DNA of 64,000 nt, taken from positions 62,001 through 126,000 of the forward strand of contig JAQTLN010000009.1 in NCBI GenBank assembly GCA_028714875.1. The letters run 5' to 3'. Position numbers and translations under genes: made by a program. The DNA is from Gallionellaceae bacterium (GTDB lineage: Bacteria > Pseudomonadota > Gammaproteobacteria > Burkholderiales > Thiobacillaceae). Under the pieces are notes generated by a model. The model searched no databases, had not been told where the DNA came from, and was given only the letters and a program-made list of their open reading frames with translations. The first letter of the stretch is position 1, and each line of letters begins with the position of its first letter. Of the stretch, positions 27,314 to 37,811 are shown in pieces.

Positions 27314-28573
27314 ATGCAAACACCGGGCAATATCGGCAAACCCATATTTCTCTGGCCGGCGACTTCCAGCGATCTACGGGAAGCCGCCATTCAGCTTGGC
27401 TATTACGGTTATGTGGCGGAACTGTTTGACTCCCCCGCAGCGTTGTTGGCGGCGGAAGCACGCAATCCCACCGCCGCGCTGGTCGATTGTGGTGGTGGCG
27501 ACTGCCTTTCCGAGGCCGACAAGGAAGCGCTGGCCGCGTTGTCCGGTCGCGTGCCGCTGGCCTGCATGTCCAGCAGCGGCACCATCGACGCCCGTCTCGG
27601 CGCCGTGCGCATGGGGTGCCAGGCCTATTTCACGCGACCGCTGGACATGGCTAGCCTGCTCGACACGCTCGACCGCCTCACCGCCCCGCCCCAAGCCGAA
27701 GCCGGCAAGGTGTTGATCATCGACGATTCCCCCGCGCTGGCCGCCTTTTATGCCGCCCATCTGAACGAGGCTGGTTTCGTTACCCAGGTGGTCAACGATC
27801 CGCTGAAGACGCTGGAAGCCCTCAACGAGCATCCCCCGGAGCTGATTCTGCTGGACATGAACATGCCGGGCGCCTCGGGCGAGGAAATCGCCGAAGTCAT
27901 CCGCCAGCAGGATGCCTATCTCTCCATACCCATCGTGTTTCTTTCGGCGGAAAGCGATGTCGGTCGCCAGCGCGAGGCCATGAGCCTGGGCGGCGACGAG
28001 TTTTTGCACAAGCCGATCGAGCCCGAGCATCTGATTTCAGCGGTCAAAAGCCGGGTAATCCGTTACCGCGCCCTGCGCGCGCTGATGGTGCGCGACAGCC
28101 TCACCGGCCTGCTCAATCACACCAGTTTCAAGGAACGCCTGCGCGCCGAAACCGCGCGCGCCAAGCGCCAGGGCAAGCCGCTAGCGGTGGCTTTGCTCGA
28201 CATCGATTTGTTCAAGAAAGTGAACGATACCTATGGCCATCCGGCCGGAGACCGGGTGATCAAGAGTCTTTCCAGGCTGTTGAAGCAACGCCTGCGTGGT
28301 GCCGATGTGATTGGCCGCTATGGTGGCGAGGAATTCGCCGTGGCCCTGCCGGAAACCTCCATCGAAGGGGCGCTGCGGGTGCTCAACAACATCCGTGAGA
28401 GCTTCGCGGCCATCGTCCAGCATGCCGGCGAGAAGACCTTCCAGGTCAGCCTGTCAGCCGGCGTCGCGGAATTTGGCGCCGGCGGCGACGGCGAATCCCT
28501 GATTCAGGCCGCCGACGAGGCGCTCTATGTGGCCAAGCATGAAGGGCGGAATCAGGTGAAGGCGTCGGTGTAG
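27314..28573 (+). CDS. Response-regulator diguanylate cyclase (pseudo-REC, REC, GGDEF)
   Basis: A 419-residue cytoplasmic protein. Residues 1-125 look like a degenerate receiver (Asp58 present, but the N-terminal acidic pair missing). Residues 132-250 are a full receiver with DD at 137-138, Asp181 (LILLDMNMPGASG) and a Lys in EFLHKPIEP. The GGDEF domain carries GRYGGEEFAVALPE and an upstream RGAD that fits the RxxD inhibitory site, so it should make c-di-GMP with product inhibition. A sigma-28 promoter precedes it. It is convergent with the HsbR-like gene. Its TAG stop lies in a dispersed repeat. Confidence 0.9.
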   Translation: MQTPGNIGKPIFLWPATSSDLREAAIQLGYYGYVAELFDSPAALLAAEARNPTAALVDCGGGDCLSEADKEALAALSGRVPLACMSSSGTIDARLGAVRMGCQAYFTRPLDMASLLDTLDRLTAPPQAEAGKVLIIDDSPALAAFYAAHLNEAGFVTQVVNDPLKTLEALNEHPPELILLDMNMPGASGEEIAEVIRQQDAYLSIPIVFLSAESDVGRQREAMSLGGDEFLHKPIEPEHLISAVKSRVIRYRALRALMVRDSLTGLLNHTSFKERLRAETARAKRQGKPLAVALLDIDLFKKVNDTYGHPAGDRVIKSLSRLLKQRLRGADVIGRYGGEEFAVALPETSIEGALRVLNNIRESFAAIVQHAGEKTFQVSLSAGVAEFGAGGDGESLIQAADEALYVAKHEGRNQVKASV

Positions 28574-28658
28574 GGCGGATTACCGAAGGGTAGGGGCTTC
28601 ATCAGCCCAACGGGCGATCCGCCGTATAGCGGCGGAACCGCTCCGCGTTCCGCCCTAC
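28570..28658. repeat. Back-to-back dispersed palindromes between convergent genes
   Basis: 28570-28627 is a GTAGGGCGGATTAC hairpin that includes the stop of the cyclase gene (TAG 28571-28573). 28631-28658 is a 28-bp GTAGGGCGGAAC copy in the opposite orientation, ending 1 base before the stop of the minus-strand gene. Confidence 0.8.
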
Positions 28659-28659
28659 A

Positions 28660-30459
28660 TCAAAACATCACCAGATCCGTGTCGTCGCCCGCGCTATCGG
28701 ATTGATGAGCGGCGGCTTCGTCCTCGCTCTCTTCGCTTTCGAGGATCAGATCGGACACCACATAGCGTGCCCAGACCTTGTTGCCGTTGCCGGAATAGAC
28801 CACCTGCTCGCACAGGTTCCTCACCAGGGCAATGCCGCGCCCAAACGCCAGGTCATTGCTGGTCGTCAGCGCGGCGGGGTTGTCGATGCGATTCTCGAAA
28901 TCGAAGCCGGGACCGGTGTCGGTCATGCTGATGTCGAGCACCGCGCGGGTTCCGTCCTGGTGCAACTGGAAAGCGATATCGATACGTCCGTCTCGTAGTC
29001 TTGCCAGGCGCTCGCCGCGTTGTCGCATATACAGTTCGAAGCCACCGATCCAGCTCTTGGTGGCCGAGTCCAGGCCGAGCAGGCCGTGGTCCAGCGCGTT
29101 GTTGAACAGTTCCGAAAAGATCAGGAACAGCGCGCCCTGGTGCGACTTGAGCGCCTGAATTTGGGTGACGAAGCCGAGCACGGCCGGCACCACGTCGATG
29201 TAACGCAGTTCCTGGGCGCCGTAGGAGAGATCCAGGCGCCATTCCGCCAGATGCCCTTGATGCGCGGGCATCGGCGTGTTGAAGCGGATTTGGCGGCGCC
29301 GGTCGATCGGCACCGAGACCAGCAGGGCGGAGATGTCGTCGCGCCCCGGGTGTCCACCGAGGTGATCCATCACACCTTTGAGCAGGCTGTCGAAACGCGC
29401 CTCGCTGCCCTGCGCCCGGCTCAAGGCATCGCGCACGCCGTCGATGGCGAACCAGCCGCCGGCCGGATTTTCGGCTTCGGTGAGCCCGTCCGAGCACAGC
29501 ACCAGATCGCCCGGTTCGTGGAACACCACGGTCTCGGTCATGCCGGAAAACAGCTTGTCCGGGAGGATGCCGAGCGGGGGGTGATTGGAAGCCCATTGCA
29601 TGGCGACCTCGCCGCGCGTGTTGATGAACAGTGCGTCCGGGTTGCCGCCGTTCCACACTTCCACGGTCTGGTTGCGCACGTCGATGGCGGCCAGGGTGGC
29701 GGCCACGAAGCGGTCGGGGGGCAGGATGGACTTGAGTTTGCGGTTGAGTTCCTCGGCGATCGAGGGCAACGGAAAACCCTTCGCGGTCATGCTGTAGAAC
29801 GCCTGCGTCAGCGGCATGGCGGAGAGCGCGGCGGCCAGGCCGTGGCCGGCGGCATCGGCCAGCAACACGTTGAGCACCTCGCCGGGCGCGCGCGCGGCGC
29901 ACAGCAGGTCGCCGCTGAAGGTTTCCGCCGGCATGTTGAAGTGGCGAATCATCGAGTCGCGCAGGCCGGCGGCGTCCGTCAACCGGTTCATGACGTGCGC
30001 GCCCAGGCGCGACTGTTCTTCCGCGTCCATGCGCCAGTTGCGCAGTTCCTCGGTGTTGGCGTGCACCTCGCGCTGCAACATCAACATGCGCGCATAGCTG
30101 TTGATCTTGGCGCGCAGGATCTGCAACGAGGCCGGTTTGACGATGTAATCGTCGCCGCCCGCTTCCAGCCCGCGCACGATGTCCTGCATCTGGTCCAGCG
30201 CGGAAAAGAAGACGATGGGCGTCCACTTGTCCGTGGGCAGCTCGCGGATGTGTTGCGCCGCGGTGATGCCGTCCATGACCGGCATCATGATGTCCATGAA
30301 GATCAGGTCGGGTTTGTCTTCCTTGAACCGGTCGATCGCCTCCTGGCCGTCACCGGCCAGGATCGCGGTATGGCCCAGCTTGCGCGAGACCGCCTCCAAC
30401 TGTTTGGCATTGGTCGGGGTGTCGTCGACGATGAGGATGGTGAGGCGGGAGCTGATCAC
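28660..30459 (-). CDS. HsbR-like response regulator: receiver, PP2C/SpoIIE phosphatase, HATPase kinase
   Basis: A 599-residue protein. The receiver (1-125) has Asp56 in LIFMDIMMPVMDG. A SpoIIE/RsbU-type PP2C phosphatase follows (about 165-390: LLADAAGHGLAAAL, GDLVLCSDGLTE, GRDDISALLV). An anti-sigma-factor-type HATPase domain ends the protein (about 410-570: LFNNALDHGLLG, TDTGPGFDF). This is the architecture of Pseudomonas HsbR, which phosphorylates or dephosphorylates the STAS protein HsbA. The STAS gene is directly upstream, 44 bases away. Its last residues are DDTDLVMF, like the tails of two other chemotaxis proteins here. Confidence 0.87.
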   Translation of the reverse strand: MISSRLTILIVDDTPTNAKQLEAVSRKLGHTAILAGDGQEAIDRFKEDKPDLIFMDIMMPVMDGITAAQHIRELPTDKWTPIVFFSALDQMQDIVRGLEAGGDDYIVKPASLQILRAKINSYARMLMLQREVHANTEELRNWRMDAEEQSRLGAHVMNRLTDAAGLRDSMIRHFNMPAETFSGDLLCAARAPGEVLNVLLADAAGHGLAAALSAMPLTQAFYSMTAKGFPLPSIAEELNRKLKSILPPDRFVAATLAAIDVRNQTVEVWNGGNPDALFINTRGEVAMQWASNHPPLGILPDKLFSGMTETVVFHEPGDLVLCSDGLTEAENPAGGWFAIDGVRDALSRAQGSEARFDSLLKGVMDHLGGHPGRDDISALLVSVPIDRRRQIRFNTPMPAHQGHLAEWRLDLSYGAQELRYIDVVPAVLGFVTQIQALKSHQGALFLIFSELFNNALDHGLLGLDSATKSWIGGFELYMRQRGERLARLRDGRIDIAFQLHQDGTRAVLDISMTDTGPGFDFENRIDNPAALTTSNDLAFGRGIALVRNLCEQVVYSGNGNKVWARYVVSDLILESEESEDEAAAHQSDSAGDDTDLVMF

Positions 30460-30503
30460 AGGGGGCGGCCTGTCAGAGGAAGTTGAACGCGGTCAGGTGC
30501 CGC

Positions 30504-30812
30504 TCACGGCTTGATACTGAACAGTTTTCCGAAATTGGCGATGTCCAGTACCTGTTTGACCGTGCCCCTCAGTTCGGCCAGGGCGATGCTCTTGCCGGTA
30601 CTCTCGGCCTTCTCGCGCAGCAGCAGCAGCATGCCCAGGGCGGAGCTGTCGAGATAATCGACGTCGCCGAAGTCGATAACGATTTCGCGCACGGCGCCGG
30701 TTTCGAGAATCTTCTCGTAGGCGGAGCGGAAATCCCGGTGCGAGTGGAAATCGAAGCGGCCGCCCAGCTTCAGGGTGGCTTGGCTACCGATAACTTCATT
30801 GGTGATCAGCAT
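30504..30812 (-). CDS. STAS-domain anti-sigma factor antagonist (HsbA/RsbV-like)
   Basis: A 102-residue single STAS domain with the phosphorylation segment VDYLDSSALGMLLLL (Ser56/57). It should be the switch partner of the phosphatase/kinase encoded next to it. In P. aeruginosa the equivalent protein binds either FlgM or a diguanylate cyclase. GGAG lies 6-10 bases before the ATG, and a sigma-28 promoter lies 31-57 bases before it. Confidence 0.9.
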   Translation of the reverse strand: MLITNEVIGSQATLKLGGRFDFHSHRDFRSAYEKILETGAVREIVIDFGDVDYLDSSALGMLLLLREKAESTGKSIALAELRGTVKQVLDIANFGKLFSIKP

Positions 30813-30842
30813 GTCGATACTCCGTTTACTTGGCGTGCCTGT

Positions 30843-30869
30843 TTATCGGCGTTGGGTGTTATTTCTTTA
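30843..30869 (-). promoter_or_regulatory. Sigma-28 (FliA) promoter of the STAS/HsbR-like operon
   Basis: Minus strand: TAAAGAAA, 11 bases, GCCGATAA. The -10 is a perfect match to consensus and the -35 core TAAAG is intact. The -10 edge lies 31 bases from the STAS start codon. Confidence 0.8.
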
Positions 30870-30928
30870 GGGGATTCGTGGCGCGCGGCGCGCTCACGAG
30901 CAAACGCAATTCGTGCGCGCGGCGCACG

Positions 30929-31978
30929 CTACCCACGTCGCCCCAATCGTTCCAGCACACGACCGGCGATGTCGTTGAGACTGGCCACCTCGACCGCCGC
31001 GCCCAGTTCGATGGCCGCCTTGGGCATGCCGAACACCACGCAGGAGGCTTCATCCTGGGCGATGGTGTAGGCCCCGGCCTGGCGCATGGCGAGCAGCCCC
31101 GCCGCGCCGTCCTTGCCCATGCCGGTCATGATCACGCCCAGCGTATTCGCTCCGGCCACTTGGGCGGCGCTGTTGAACAGCACATCCACCGAGGGCCGAT
31201 GACGATTCACCGGCTCGGCCTGAGACAGCTCGGTGTAGTAGTAGGCGCCGCTTTTCCGCAGCAGCAGGTGGGAATGGCCGGGAGCGATGTAGGCATGGCC
31301 CGGCACCACCCGTTCGTTGTGTTCCGCTTCCTTCACGGTCATGGCCGAGAGGCCGTCGAGGCGTTGCGCGAAGGAGCGGGTGAAGGCTTCCGGCATGTGT
31401 TGGGCGATCATCACCGCCGGCGAGGTGGCCGGCATGCGTGTGAGAAATTCCTTGAGCGCTTCGGTGCCGCCCGTGGACGAGCCGACGAACACGATTTTCT
31501 CGGTGGTGTTGATGAAATGGCCGGGCAGCGGCCGCGGCTTGTCGACCGGCTCCGTGTTCAAAGCATGGCGGCGAATGCGGGCGCGGGCGGCGGCGCGTAT
31601 TTTGTCGCCGATCTCTTCGCCGAGATCACCCAGTCCTTCGCTGACGCCGATGCTGGGTTTGGTGATGAAATCCACCGCTCCCAGTTCCAGTGCCCTGAGG
31701 GTGACTTCGTTGCCCCGCTCGGTCAGGGTGGACACCATGAGTACCGGCATGGGGCGCAGACGCATGAGTTTTTCCAGGAAATCCAGCCCGTTCATGCGTG
31801 GCATTTCCACGTCCAGGGTCAGCACATCCGGGTTGAGCTGCTTGATCAGGTCGCGCGCGGTAATCGGGTCGGGCGCCTGCCCGACCACTTCCAGATCCGG
31901 CTGGCTGTTGATGATCTCGCGCATGATGCTGCGTATCAGCGCGGAGTCATCGATGATGAGAACTTTGATTTTTGGCAT
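30929..31978 (-). CDS. cheB: Chemotaxis protein-glutamate methylesterase/deamidase CheB
   Basis: CheB removes methyl groups from receptor glutamates and is activated by CheA phosphorylation. The receiver has Asp56 in [12 protein letters not shown]. The catalytic domain has Ser168 in VGSSTGG, His194 in IAQHMPEAF and the Asp in [11 protein letters not shown]. At 349 residues it is full length. It follows cheD by 9 bases, completing cheR-cheD-cheB. Confidence 0.96.
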   Translation of the reverse strand: MPKIKVLIIDDSALIRSIMREIINSQPDLEVVGQAPDPITARDLIKQLNPDVLTLDVEMPRMNGLDFLEKLMRLRPMPVLMVSTLTERGNEVTLRALELGAVDFITKPSIGVSEGLGDLGEEIGDKIRAAARARIRRHALNTEPVDKPRPLPGHFINTTEKIVFVGSSTGGTEALKEFLTRMPATSPAVMIAQHMPEAFTRSFAQRLDGLSAMTVKEAEHNERVVPGHAYIAPGHSHLLLRKSGAYYYTELSQAEPVNRHRPSVDVLFNSAAQVAGANTLGVIMTGMGKDGAAGLLAMRQAGAYTIAQDEASCVVFGMPKAAIELGAAVEVASLNDIAGRVLERLGRRG

Positions 31979-31987
31979 GGTCTGGGG

Positions 31988-32599
31988 TCAGGTAAACAAT
32001 TCCACATCCCCGGCGATGCTGGAGGACTTGAGGCGTTGGCCGTAGAGTTGCTCGCGTTCGATGATGGTGTTGTTGTGCACGGTCTTGAGCTTGCGCACCA
32101 TCACCCGTCCGCTGGACGGAAAAAAATACACCTTGCGCGGGTAAAGGCCCATCAGGTCTTGCGAGGCTACCTTGATGCGTTCGGTTTCCAGATATTCCAG
32201 GACAAATTCGCTGTTGCGCTCGCCCACGTTGACGGTGGTGAAGCCGCGCAACACCGCGCCGCCACCGAATACCTTGGCTTCCAGGCGATTGCGATTGGCG
32301 CCCAGCTTGACCAACTGGTTGACCAGCACTTCCATGGCATAGCCGCCGTAGCGCATCGATGACGACACCACATCGCGCTTGTCGCCGCTTTCGGGCAGCA
32401 TGAAATGGTTCATGCCGCCGATGCCGGTCTTGGGGTCGCGGATACACGCCGCCACGCACGAGCCCAGCACCGTCACCAGCAGCATGTGGCGGCCGGTCAC
32501 GTAATACTCGCCCGGCAGAATCTTGGCCGCCTCGATGTCGAAATTGCGGTCGAAATAATGATTCGGGGCGAGAACTTCCTCGAACGCATGCTGGGTCAT
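31988..32599 (-). CDS. cheD: Chemoreceptor glutamine deamidase CheD
   Basis: CheD deamidates glutamines in chemoreceptors and can bind CheC/CheY partners in some bacteria. Catalytic Cys48 (LGSCVAACIRDP) and His65 (GGMNHFMLP) are visible, and the GGG loop AKVFGGGAVL follows. The ATG at 32599 gives MTQHAFEEV, beginning 10 bases after the cheR stop; a longer in-frame extension overlaps cheR. The C terminus GDVELFT is similar to the tail of the protein encoded upstream of cheY. Confidence 0.94.
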   Translation of the reverse strand: MTQHAFEEVLAPNHYFDRNFDIEAAKILPGEYYVTGRHMLLVTVLGSCVAACIRDPKTGIGGMNHFMLPESGDKRDVVSSSMRYGGYAMEVLVNQLVKLGANRNRLEAKVFGGGAVLRGFTTVNVGERNSEFVLEYLETERIKVASQDLMGLYPRKVYFFPSSGRVMVRKLKTVHNNTIIEREQLYGQRLKSSSIAGDVELFT

Positions 32600-32609
32600 G
32601 TATGCGGCC

Positions 32610-33479
32610 TCATTTGCGTACCGCTCCCGGAGGCGCCTTCTCGGCGTGCTCATAGACCGTCTGGCCACGCAGGTGGAACAGGTCGGTGGCGTGGTAGAGC
32701 GCCTCGGAGTGGCCGACGAACAGCAGTCCGTCAGGTTTCAGCAGCGGTTTCATCTTCTTCAACATGGTGTATTGCGTGGGCTTGTCGAAGTAGATCATCA
32801 CGTTGCGGCAGAAAATGGCGTCGAGGCCGCCCTTCACTTGCCCCGCTACCGGCCAGCTCGCGTCGAGCAGATTGAGGCGGAAAAATTTCACCATCGCCGC
32901 CAGTTCCGGTTTGACTTTCACCATGCCGGCACGCTCGCCGGTACCTTTCAGGAAAAACTGGCGCTGCTGTGCCTCGCTCAATTTCTTGATGCGCTCTAGC
33001 AGATAGGTACCTTCCTGGCCTTTCTTCAGGACATTGGTGTCTAGGTCGGAGGCGATCACCTGTACCGGCGCGTTGAAGCCGCCGAATGCCTCCACCGCCG
33101 TCATGGCGATGGAATAGGGTTCCTCGCCGGTGCTGGAAGCGGAGCACCAGATGGTGATCGGGCGATCTCGACGCGTGCGCAGAAAGTCCTTGAGGAGGTG
33201 GAAGTGGTGCGCCTCGCGGTAGAAATCGGTGAGGTTGGTGGTCAGGGAATTGACGAAGGCCTCCCACTCCACTTCGTCACCCGAGCGGATCAGCGCCAGG
33301 TAATCCTGGAAGTTCTTCAGGCCGGTCGCGCGCAGGCGCCGCGCCAGGCGGCTGTAGACCATATCCTCCTTGGCTTCGGTGAGCGCGATGCCGGCATGGT
33401 CGTAAATCATCTTGCGCACTTCTTCGAAGTCGCGGTGCGAGAAGATGAACTCCCGTTGTGTCGTTATTGCTTCTGCCAT
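32610..33479 (-). CDS. cheR: Chemotaxis methyltransferase CheR
   Basis: CheR uses SAM to methylate receptor glutamates. The 289-residue protein has the N-terminal helical domain (about 12-75), and the SAM fold with WCSASSTGEEPYSIAM and FCRNVMIYFDK. It lies 81 bases downstream of a receptor gene whose product ends EWEEF, a sequence like the CheR-tethering pentapeptide. Confidence 0.95.
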   Translation of the reverse strand: MAEAITTQREFIFSHRDFEEVRKMIYDHAGIALTEAKEDMVYSRLARRLRATGLKNFQDYLALIRSGDEVEWEAFVNSLTTNLTDFYREAHHFHLLKDFLRTRRDRPITIWCSASSTGEEPYSIAMTAVEAFGGFNAPVQVIASDLDTNVLKKGQEGTYLLERIKKLSEAQQRQFFLKGTGERAGMVKVKPELAAMVKFFRLNLLDASWPVAGQVKGGLDAIFCRNVMIYFDKPTQYTMLKKMKPLLKPDGLLFVGHSEALYHATDLFHLRGQTVYEHAEKAPPGAVRK

Positions 33480-33500
33480 GATTTCCTTCTGGTCGGTGAT

Positions 33501-33560
33501 GCAGCGCCGGCATCCTTGTCGGCTGCTTTGAAAGGCGCCGGCAAGGGTGCCGGCGCTACA
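33501..33560 (-). repeat. Dispersed TAGCGCCGGC palindrome after receptor gene 1
   Basis: Inverted GCGCCGGCA..TGCCGGCGC arms, with head TGTAGCGCC starting directly after the TGA stop of the receptor gene (33561-33563). Confidence 0.75.
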
Positions 33561-36395
33561 TCAGAACTCTTCCCACTCGTCATCCGACCCCGCTCCGGCG
33601 GGAATGGCCGGCGCGGTCTTGGCCATGGCCCTGACCGGGCCGGGCGCGCGCGGTGCCGGGGCGGGCGCGCGGGCAAGCGAGCGCGCGGGCGCGCGGGTGT
33701 TGCGCGTTCCCGCCGCGGCCGGCGCGGTGCGGAACACCGCCACCGCCTGGGTCAGGCTGGCGGCCTGATCCTGGAGCGATTCCGCCGCCGCCGCCGCTTC
33801 TTCCACCAACGCCGCATTCTGTTGGGTGACCTCGTCCATCTGGGCGATCGCCGAATTCACCTGCTCAATGCCCTGGGTCTGCTCGGTTGAGGCCGCGCTG
33901 ATCTCGCCCATGATGTCGGTGACCCGCTTCACCGCATCGACGATTTCCTTCATGGTGTTGCCGGCCTGTTCCACCTGCTTGTAGCCGATGTTGACCTTGT
34001 CCACCGAGTCGCCGATCAGGGTCTTGATCTCCTTGGCGGCGCCGGCGGAACGCTGCGCCAGGCTGCGCACCTCGCCCGCCACCACCGCGAAGCCGCGCCC
34101 TTGCTCGCCGGCCCGAGCGGCTTCCACGGCGGCGTTCAAGGCGAGGATGTTGGTCTGGAAGGCGATGCCGTCGATGACGCTGATGATGTCGGCGATCTTC
34201 TTCGAGCTGTCGGCGATGGAGCCCATCGTGTGCACCACTTCGCTCACCACGCTGCCGCCCTTCATGGCGATGTCGGAAGCGCCCTTGGCGAGCTGGTTGG
34301 CCTGGCGCGCGTTGTCGGCGTTCTGGCGCACCGTGCTGGTGATCTCGTCCATGCTGGCGGCGGTTTCTTCCAGCGAGGAAGCCTGGCTTTCGGTGCGCCC
34401 CGAGAGGTCGGCGTTGCCGCTGGCGATTTCGCGGGCGGCGGTGTTGATGGAATCGGTGGCTTCGCGGATCTGGCTGACGATTTCGGAAAGCTTGGCGGCG
34501 GTGCCGTTGGCGTCGTCCTTGAGCTGGCCGATGAGTCCCTGATAGTCGGCGTCGATGCGCTCGCCAAGGTCGCCCGAGGCCAGGGCTTTCAGCACGCGGG
34601 CGACATCGTTCATGCCGCGTTCGCTGGTTTCCACCAGGTGGTTGATGCCTTCGGCCAGTTGCAGGAAGAAACCTTCCTTGCCCTCCGCTTTCAGGCGTTG
34701 GCTGAAGTCGCCGGCCGCCGCCGCGTTGACCAGGCTGGCGACTTCCTTTTCCACCGCGACTTCATTGGTGCGGTCCTGCCATTGGGTGACGCGGCCGGCG
34801 TAGGCGCCTTCCGCGTTGTACACCGGGCTGGCCGACAGGCGCAGGGTATGGCTGGCGACATGGGTATCGAACACGCGGTTGTTCCGGAAAGGCTCGGCGT
34901 AGGCCGCTTTGAGTTCCTCGTCCTCAAACAATTGCGAGACGCGCCCGCCCATTAGGGATTGCGCGCTGAAACCGGGGAGTCGTTTGCCCAGTTCCGGCGC
35001 CATGGCGTCAAACAGTTTGCCGGCGGCGGGGTTCATGTAGATCAGGGTGTTGTCCGCTTGTGACAGCGTGACCGCGGAGGTGATGCTGTCCAGGGCGATC
35101 TTGATGCGCAGGTTCTCGTTGGCCGCGCGTCGGGTTTCTTCCATGTCGAAGCCCAGCTTGGTCTGCATCGATTCCAGCCCTTCCAGCACCTGGCCGACTT
35201 CGTCGTGGCGGTCGATCTGAATATGGTTCAGATAGTTGCCCTCGGCGATGGAATGGAAAAGGCCGATGGTGCGTTGCAGCGGTTTGACGATGTCGCGTAT
35301 CAACAGCCAGGCGAACCAGAGCGCCAACAGGACACCCAGCGTCATGCCGGCCAGGCCGAGATTGAGAAGATTGTGGTAGCGCGCATCGGCATGTTCGTAA
35401 TCGGTTCTCGCCGAGTCCTGCAAGGACTGGCGCAGGATTTCCATCTTGTCGCGCGCTTCGCTATAGAGCGGATTGACCTTGGCCAGCAGAACGTCGGTGG
35501 CCTCGCTGTAGTTGGCCGCCTTCAATGCCTTCACCGCCGGTTGCAGGCCTTCCTTGACATAGCGGGTACGCGCCTCGGCAAAGGCGGCCGCGGCGACTCG
35601 GGTTTCGGCGGGTATCTCGATCTTGTCGAACTCCGTGATCAGCGCGGTGATCTTGTCACGGTTGGCGAAAATCACGTCGGCATGCTTGTCCACCGGGTGG
35701 TCATGCCGCGCCGAGAAGACGCTGTTCGGGTCGTGTTGTACCGCCAGCGCCACCTGGGTCTGGTTTTCACTCATCAGACGCACGATTTGGCCGACCAGAC
35801 GGATTGGTTCCAGGTTGCTCTGATACAGCCTGGCCATGTCGCCGTTGGTGATCGCCTGACCGCCCAGGCCGATGGCGCTGCCCACCAGGATCATGCCTAC
35901 CACCATGGTCATGATGGCGGCCAGGCGCGCCTTGATGGAGAGTCGTTTGAGGCTGCTCAAGAGGCCGGCCGGGCGCAGTCGGGCTTGACCATCGCGCACC
36001 GACTTGTACAGCGCTTCCGCCGCCGCCACCTGGTCGCGCTCGGGCTTGCGCCGCACCGAGAGATAGCCGGTGGTCTGGCCATTCTGGCGCAGCGGCGTGA
36101 CATGCGCCTCCACCCAGTAATGGTCGCCGTTCTTGGCGCGGTTTTTCACCAGACCCACCCACGGCCGCCCGGCCTGAAGGTTGTCCCATAAATCCTTGAA
36201 CGCCTCGGCCGGCATATCGGGATGGCGCACGATGTTCTGCGGCGACCCCAGGAGTTCGTCGCGTGTGAAGCCGCTGATGCTGACGAAAGTGTCGTTGACG
36301 TGGGTGATGACGCCCCGCGCATCGGTGGTGGAAACGATGGTTTCCCCCTCCCGCATGAGTCGCTCGACGCCGGTGACGGGCATGTTGACGCGCAT
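33561..36395 (-). CDS. Methyl-accepting chemotaxis protein 1 (PAS-TM-sensor-TM-HAMP-PAS-MA)
   Basis: A 944-residue receptor. An Aer-like PAS domain lies at about 15-120 ([32 protein letters not shown]). A membrane pair near 155-180 and 355-375 brackets a helical periplasmic sensor. HAMP, a second PAS, and a long signalling coiled coil follow, with the hairpin tip [22 protein letters not shown]. The last residues EWEEF resemble the CheR/CheB tether NWETF. The ATG at 36395 has GAGGGA upstream; the 60-codon extension to 36575 crosses the sigma-28 promoter and is rejected. About 500 bases are identical to receptor 2. Confidence 0.92.
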   Translation of the reverse strand: MRVNMPVTGVERLMREGETIVSTTDARGVITHVNDTFVSISGFTRDELLGSPQNIVRHPDMPAEAFKDLWDNLQAGRPWVGLVKNRAKNGDHYWVEAHVTPLRQNGQTTGYLSVRRKPERDQVAAAEALYKSVRDGQARLRPAGLLSSLKRLSIKARLAAIMTMVVGMILVGSAIGLGGQAITNGDMARLYQSNLEPIRLVGQIVRLMSENQTQVALAVQHDPNSVFSARHDHPVDKHADVIFANRDKITALITEFDKIEIPAETRVAAAAFAEARTRYVKEGLQPAVKALKAANYSEATDVLLAKVNPLYSEARDKMEILRQSLQDSARTDYEHADARYHNLLNLGLAGMTLGVLLALWFAWLLIRDIVKPLQRTIGLFHSIAEGNYLNHIQIDRHDEVGQVLEGLESMQTKLGFDMEETRRAANENLRIKIALDSITSAVTLSQADNTLIYMNPAAGKLFDAMAPELGKRLPGFSAQSLMGGRVSQLFEDEELKAAYAEPFRNNRVFDTHVASHTLRLSASPVYNAEGAYAGRVTQWQDRTNEVAVEKEVASLVNAAAAGDFSQRLKAEGKEGFFLQLAEGINHLVETSERGMNDVARVLKALASGDLGERIDADYQGLIGQLKDDANGTAAKLSEIVSQIREATDSINTAAREIASGNADLSGRTESQASSLEETAASMDEITSTVRQNADNARQANQLAKGASDIAMKGGSVVSEVVHTMGSIADSSKKIADIISVIDGIAFQTNILALNAAVEAARAGEQGRGFAVVAGEVRSLAQRSAGAAKEIKTLIGDSVDKVNIGYKQVEQAGNTMKEIVDAVKRVTDIMGEISAASTEQTQGIEQVNSAIAQMDEVTQQNAALVEEAAAAAESLQDQAASLTQAVAVFRTAPAAAGTRNTRAPARSLARAPAPAPRAPGPVRAMAKTAPAIPAGAGSDDEWEEF

Positions 36396-36441
36396 GATTA
36401 TTCCCTCTGAACTAGCGGCTTCTGCCGCGTTGACAGAGCTA

Positions 36442-36468
36442 ATTACGGCAGGGGGTGGGAATACTTTA
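36442..36468 (-). promoter_or_regulatory. Sigma-28 (FliA) promoter of receptor gene 1
   Basis: Minus strand: TAAAGTAT, 11 bases, GCCGTAAT. Each box differs from the consensus by one or two bases and spacing is exact. It lies 47 bases before the ATG at 36395. Confidence 0.72.
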
Positions 36469-36602
36469 GCCCCGTATGCGCGGGCAATGACTCCCTTCGT
36501 CTGGCCGCCGAGGAAGGTGCCGGATTTCACCGCCGACATGGAACCCGCCACGTCGGAAGCGGGTCGATAAGGCATTTTCCTGCCCTGTGTTAGCCTCGCC
36601 GC

Positions 36603-37808
36603 ATGACTATTCGACTCAAGCTACGACCCCTTGTCTTTGCGCTGTGCTGTGCCTCGTCCCTGGCGGCGCGGAGTGATGAAGCCCCGGATTTTTCCAGTTG
36701 GCTTGCCCAGTTCCGCCAGGAGGCCCTGGCGCAAGGCATTTCCCAGGCCACTCTGGATGCCGCGCTGGCCGATGCGCGGCCGCTGCCCGAGGTGATCGAA
36801 CGAGACCAGCGCCAGCCGGAGTTCTTCCAGACCTTCTGGTCTTATCTGGACAAGCGCCTCAGCCCCTGGCGTATCGAACGCGGCCAGGCTCTGCTACAGG
36901 AACACCGCGTGCTGCTGGATGAAGTACAGACGCGCTATGGCGTACCCGCCAGCATCCTTGTCGCCTTCTGGGGCCTGGAAACCAACTACGGTGCTTATCT
37001 CGGCGACTTTCCCATTCCCGTCGCCCTTGCCACCCTCGCGTTCGATCCGCGTCGCGGCGACTTCTTCCGCCGCGAGCTGCTGCAATCGCTACGCATCATC
37101 GAGGCGGGTCATGTGGCCGCCGCCGATATGAAGGGCTCTTGGGCGGGGGCGATGGGGCAGGTGCAGTTCATGCCGTCCACCTACCTTCGCTATGCCGTGG
37201 ATGGCGACGGCGATGGCCACAAAAATCTGTGGGTCTCCCTGCCGGATGCCTTCAATTCCGCCGCTCATTTTCTTCGTGAACTTGGTTGGCAGCCGGGTGA
37301 GATATGGGGTCGCGAGGTACGCCTTCCGGCGAATTTCGATTGGGAATCCGCGCAGCCCAAAGTGAAGAAGCCGGTCAATGTCTGGGCCCGGCTGGGGGTG
37401 ACTCAGGCCGACGGTTTGCCGCTGCCCAAATCCGACATGGCCGGCGCCATCGTTCTGCCGCAGGGCCATGCCGGCCCGGCTTTCCTGGTCTACCGTAATT
37501 TCGAGGTGATCATGGGCTGGAACCGCTCCCTCAGTTACGCCCTCGCGGTGGGCCTCCTGTCCGATCGCCTGCTGGGTCAGCCGGCGTTGCTGGGCGGCCG
37601 TGATGCCGACAATCGCCCATTGAGCCGTGAACAGGTCATGGAAATGCAACGGCAGTTGGCCGCGCGCGGGCTGGATGTTGGTGAGCCGGATGGTTTGCCG
37701 GGACCGCGAACCCGTCTGGCCATCCGTGCCTGGCAGAAGACGGCGGGGCTACCGGTGGATGGCTATGCCTCGCTGGGCTTGCTGGAGCAGTTGCAGGCGG
37801 CGAAGTAG
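36603..37808 (+). CDS. Lytic murein transglycosylase, MltB family, with peptidoglycan-binding domain
   Basis: A 401-residue exported enzyme cleaving the MurNAc-GlcNAc bond with anhydro-MurNAc formation. A signal peptide covers about residues 1-22, ending Ala-rich. The catalytic domain has Glu126 (FWGLETNYG) and the MltB motif [18 protein letters not shown]-terminal PG_binding_1 domain (about 340-398) shows [17 protein letters not shown]. It has no lipobox, so it may be soluble periplasmic. It is divergent from receptor 1 and convergent with receptor 2, the only plus-strand gene inside the receptor block. Confidence 0.92.
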   Translation: MTIRLKLRPLVFALCCASSLAARSDEAPDFSSWLAQFRQEALAQGISQATLDAALADARPLPEVIERDQRQPEFFQTFWSYLDKRLSPWRIERGQALLQEHRVLLDEVQTRYGVPASILVAFWGLETNYGAYLGDFPIPVALATLAFDPRRGDFFRRELLQSLRIIEAGHVAAADMKGSWAGAMGQVQFMPSTYLRYAVDGDGDGHKNLWVSLPDAFNSAAHFLRELGWQPGEIWGREVRLPANFDWESAQPKVKKPVNVWARLGVTQADGLPLPKSDMAGAIVLPQGHAGPAFLVYRNFEVIMGWNRSLSYALAVGLLSDRLLGQPALLGGRDADNRPLSREQVMEMQRQLAARGLDVGEPDGLPGPRTRLAIRAWQKTAGLPVDGYASLGLLEQLQAAK

Positions 37809-37811
37809 CCC

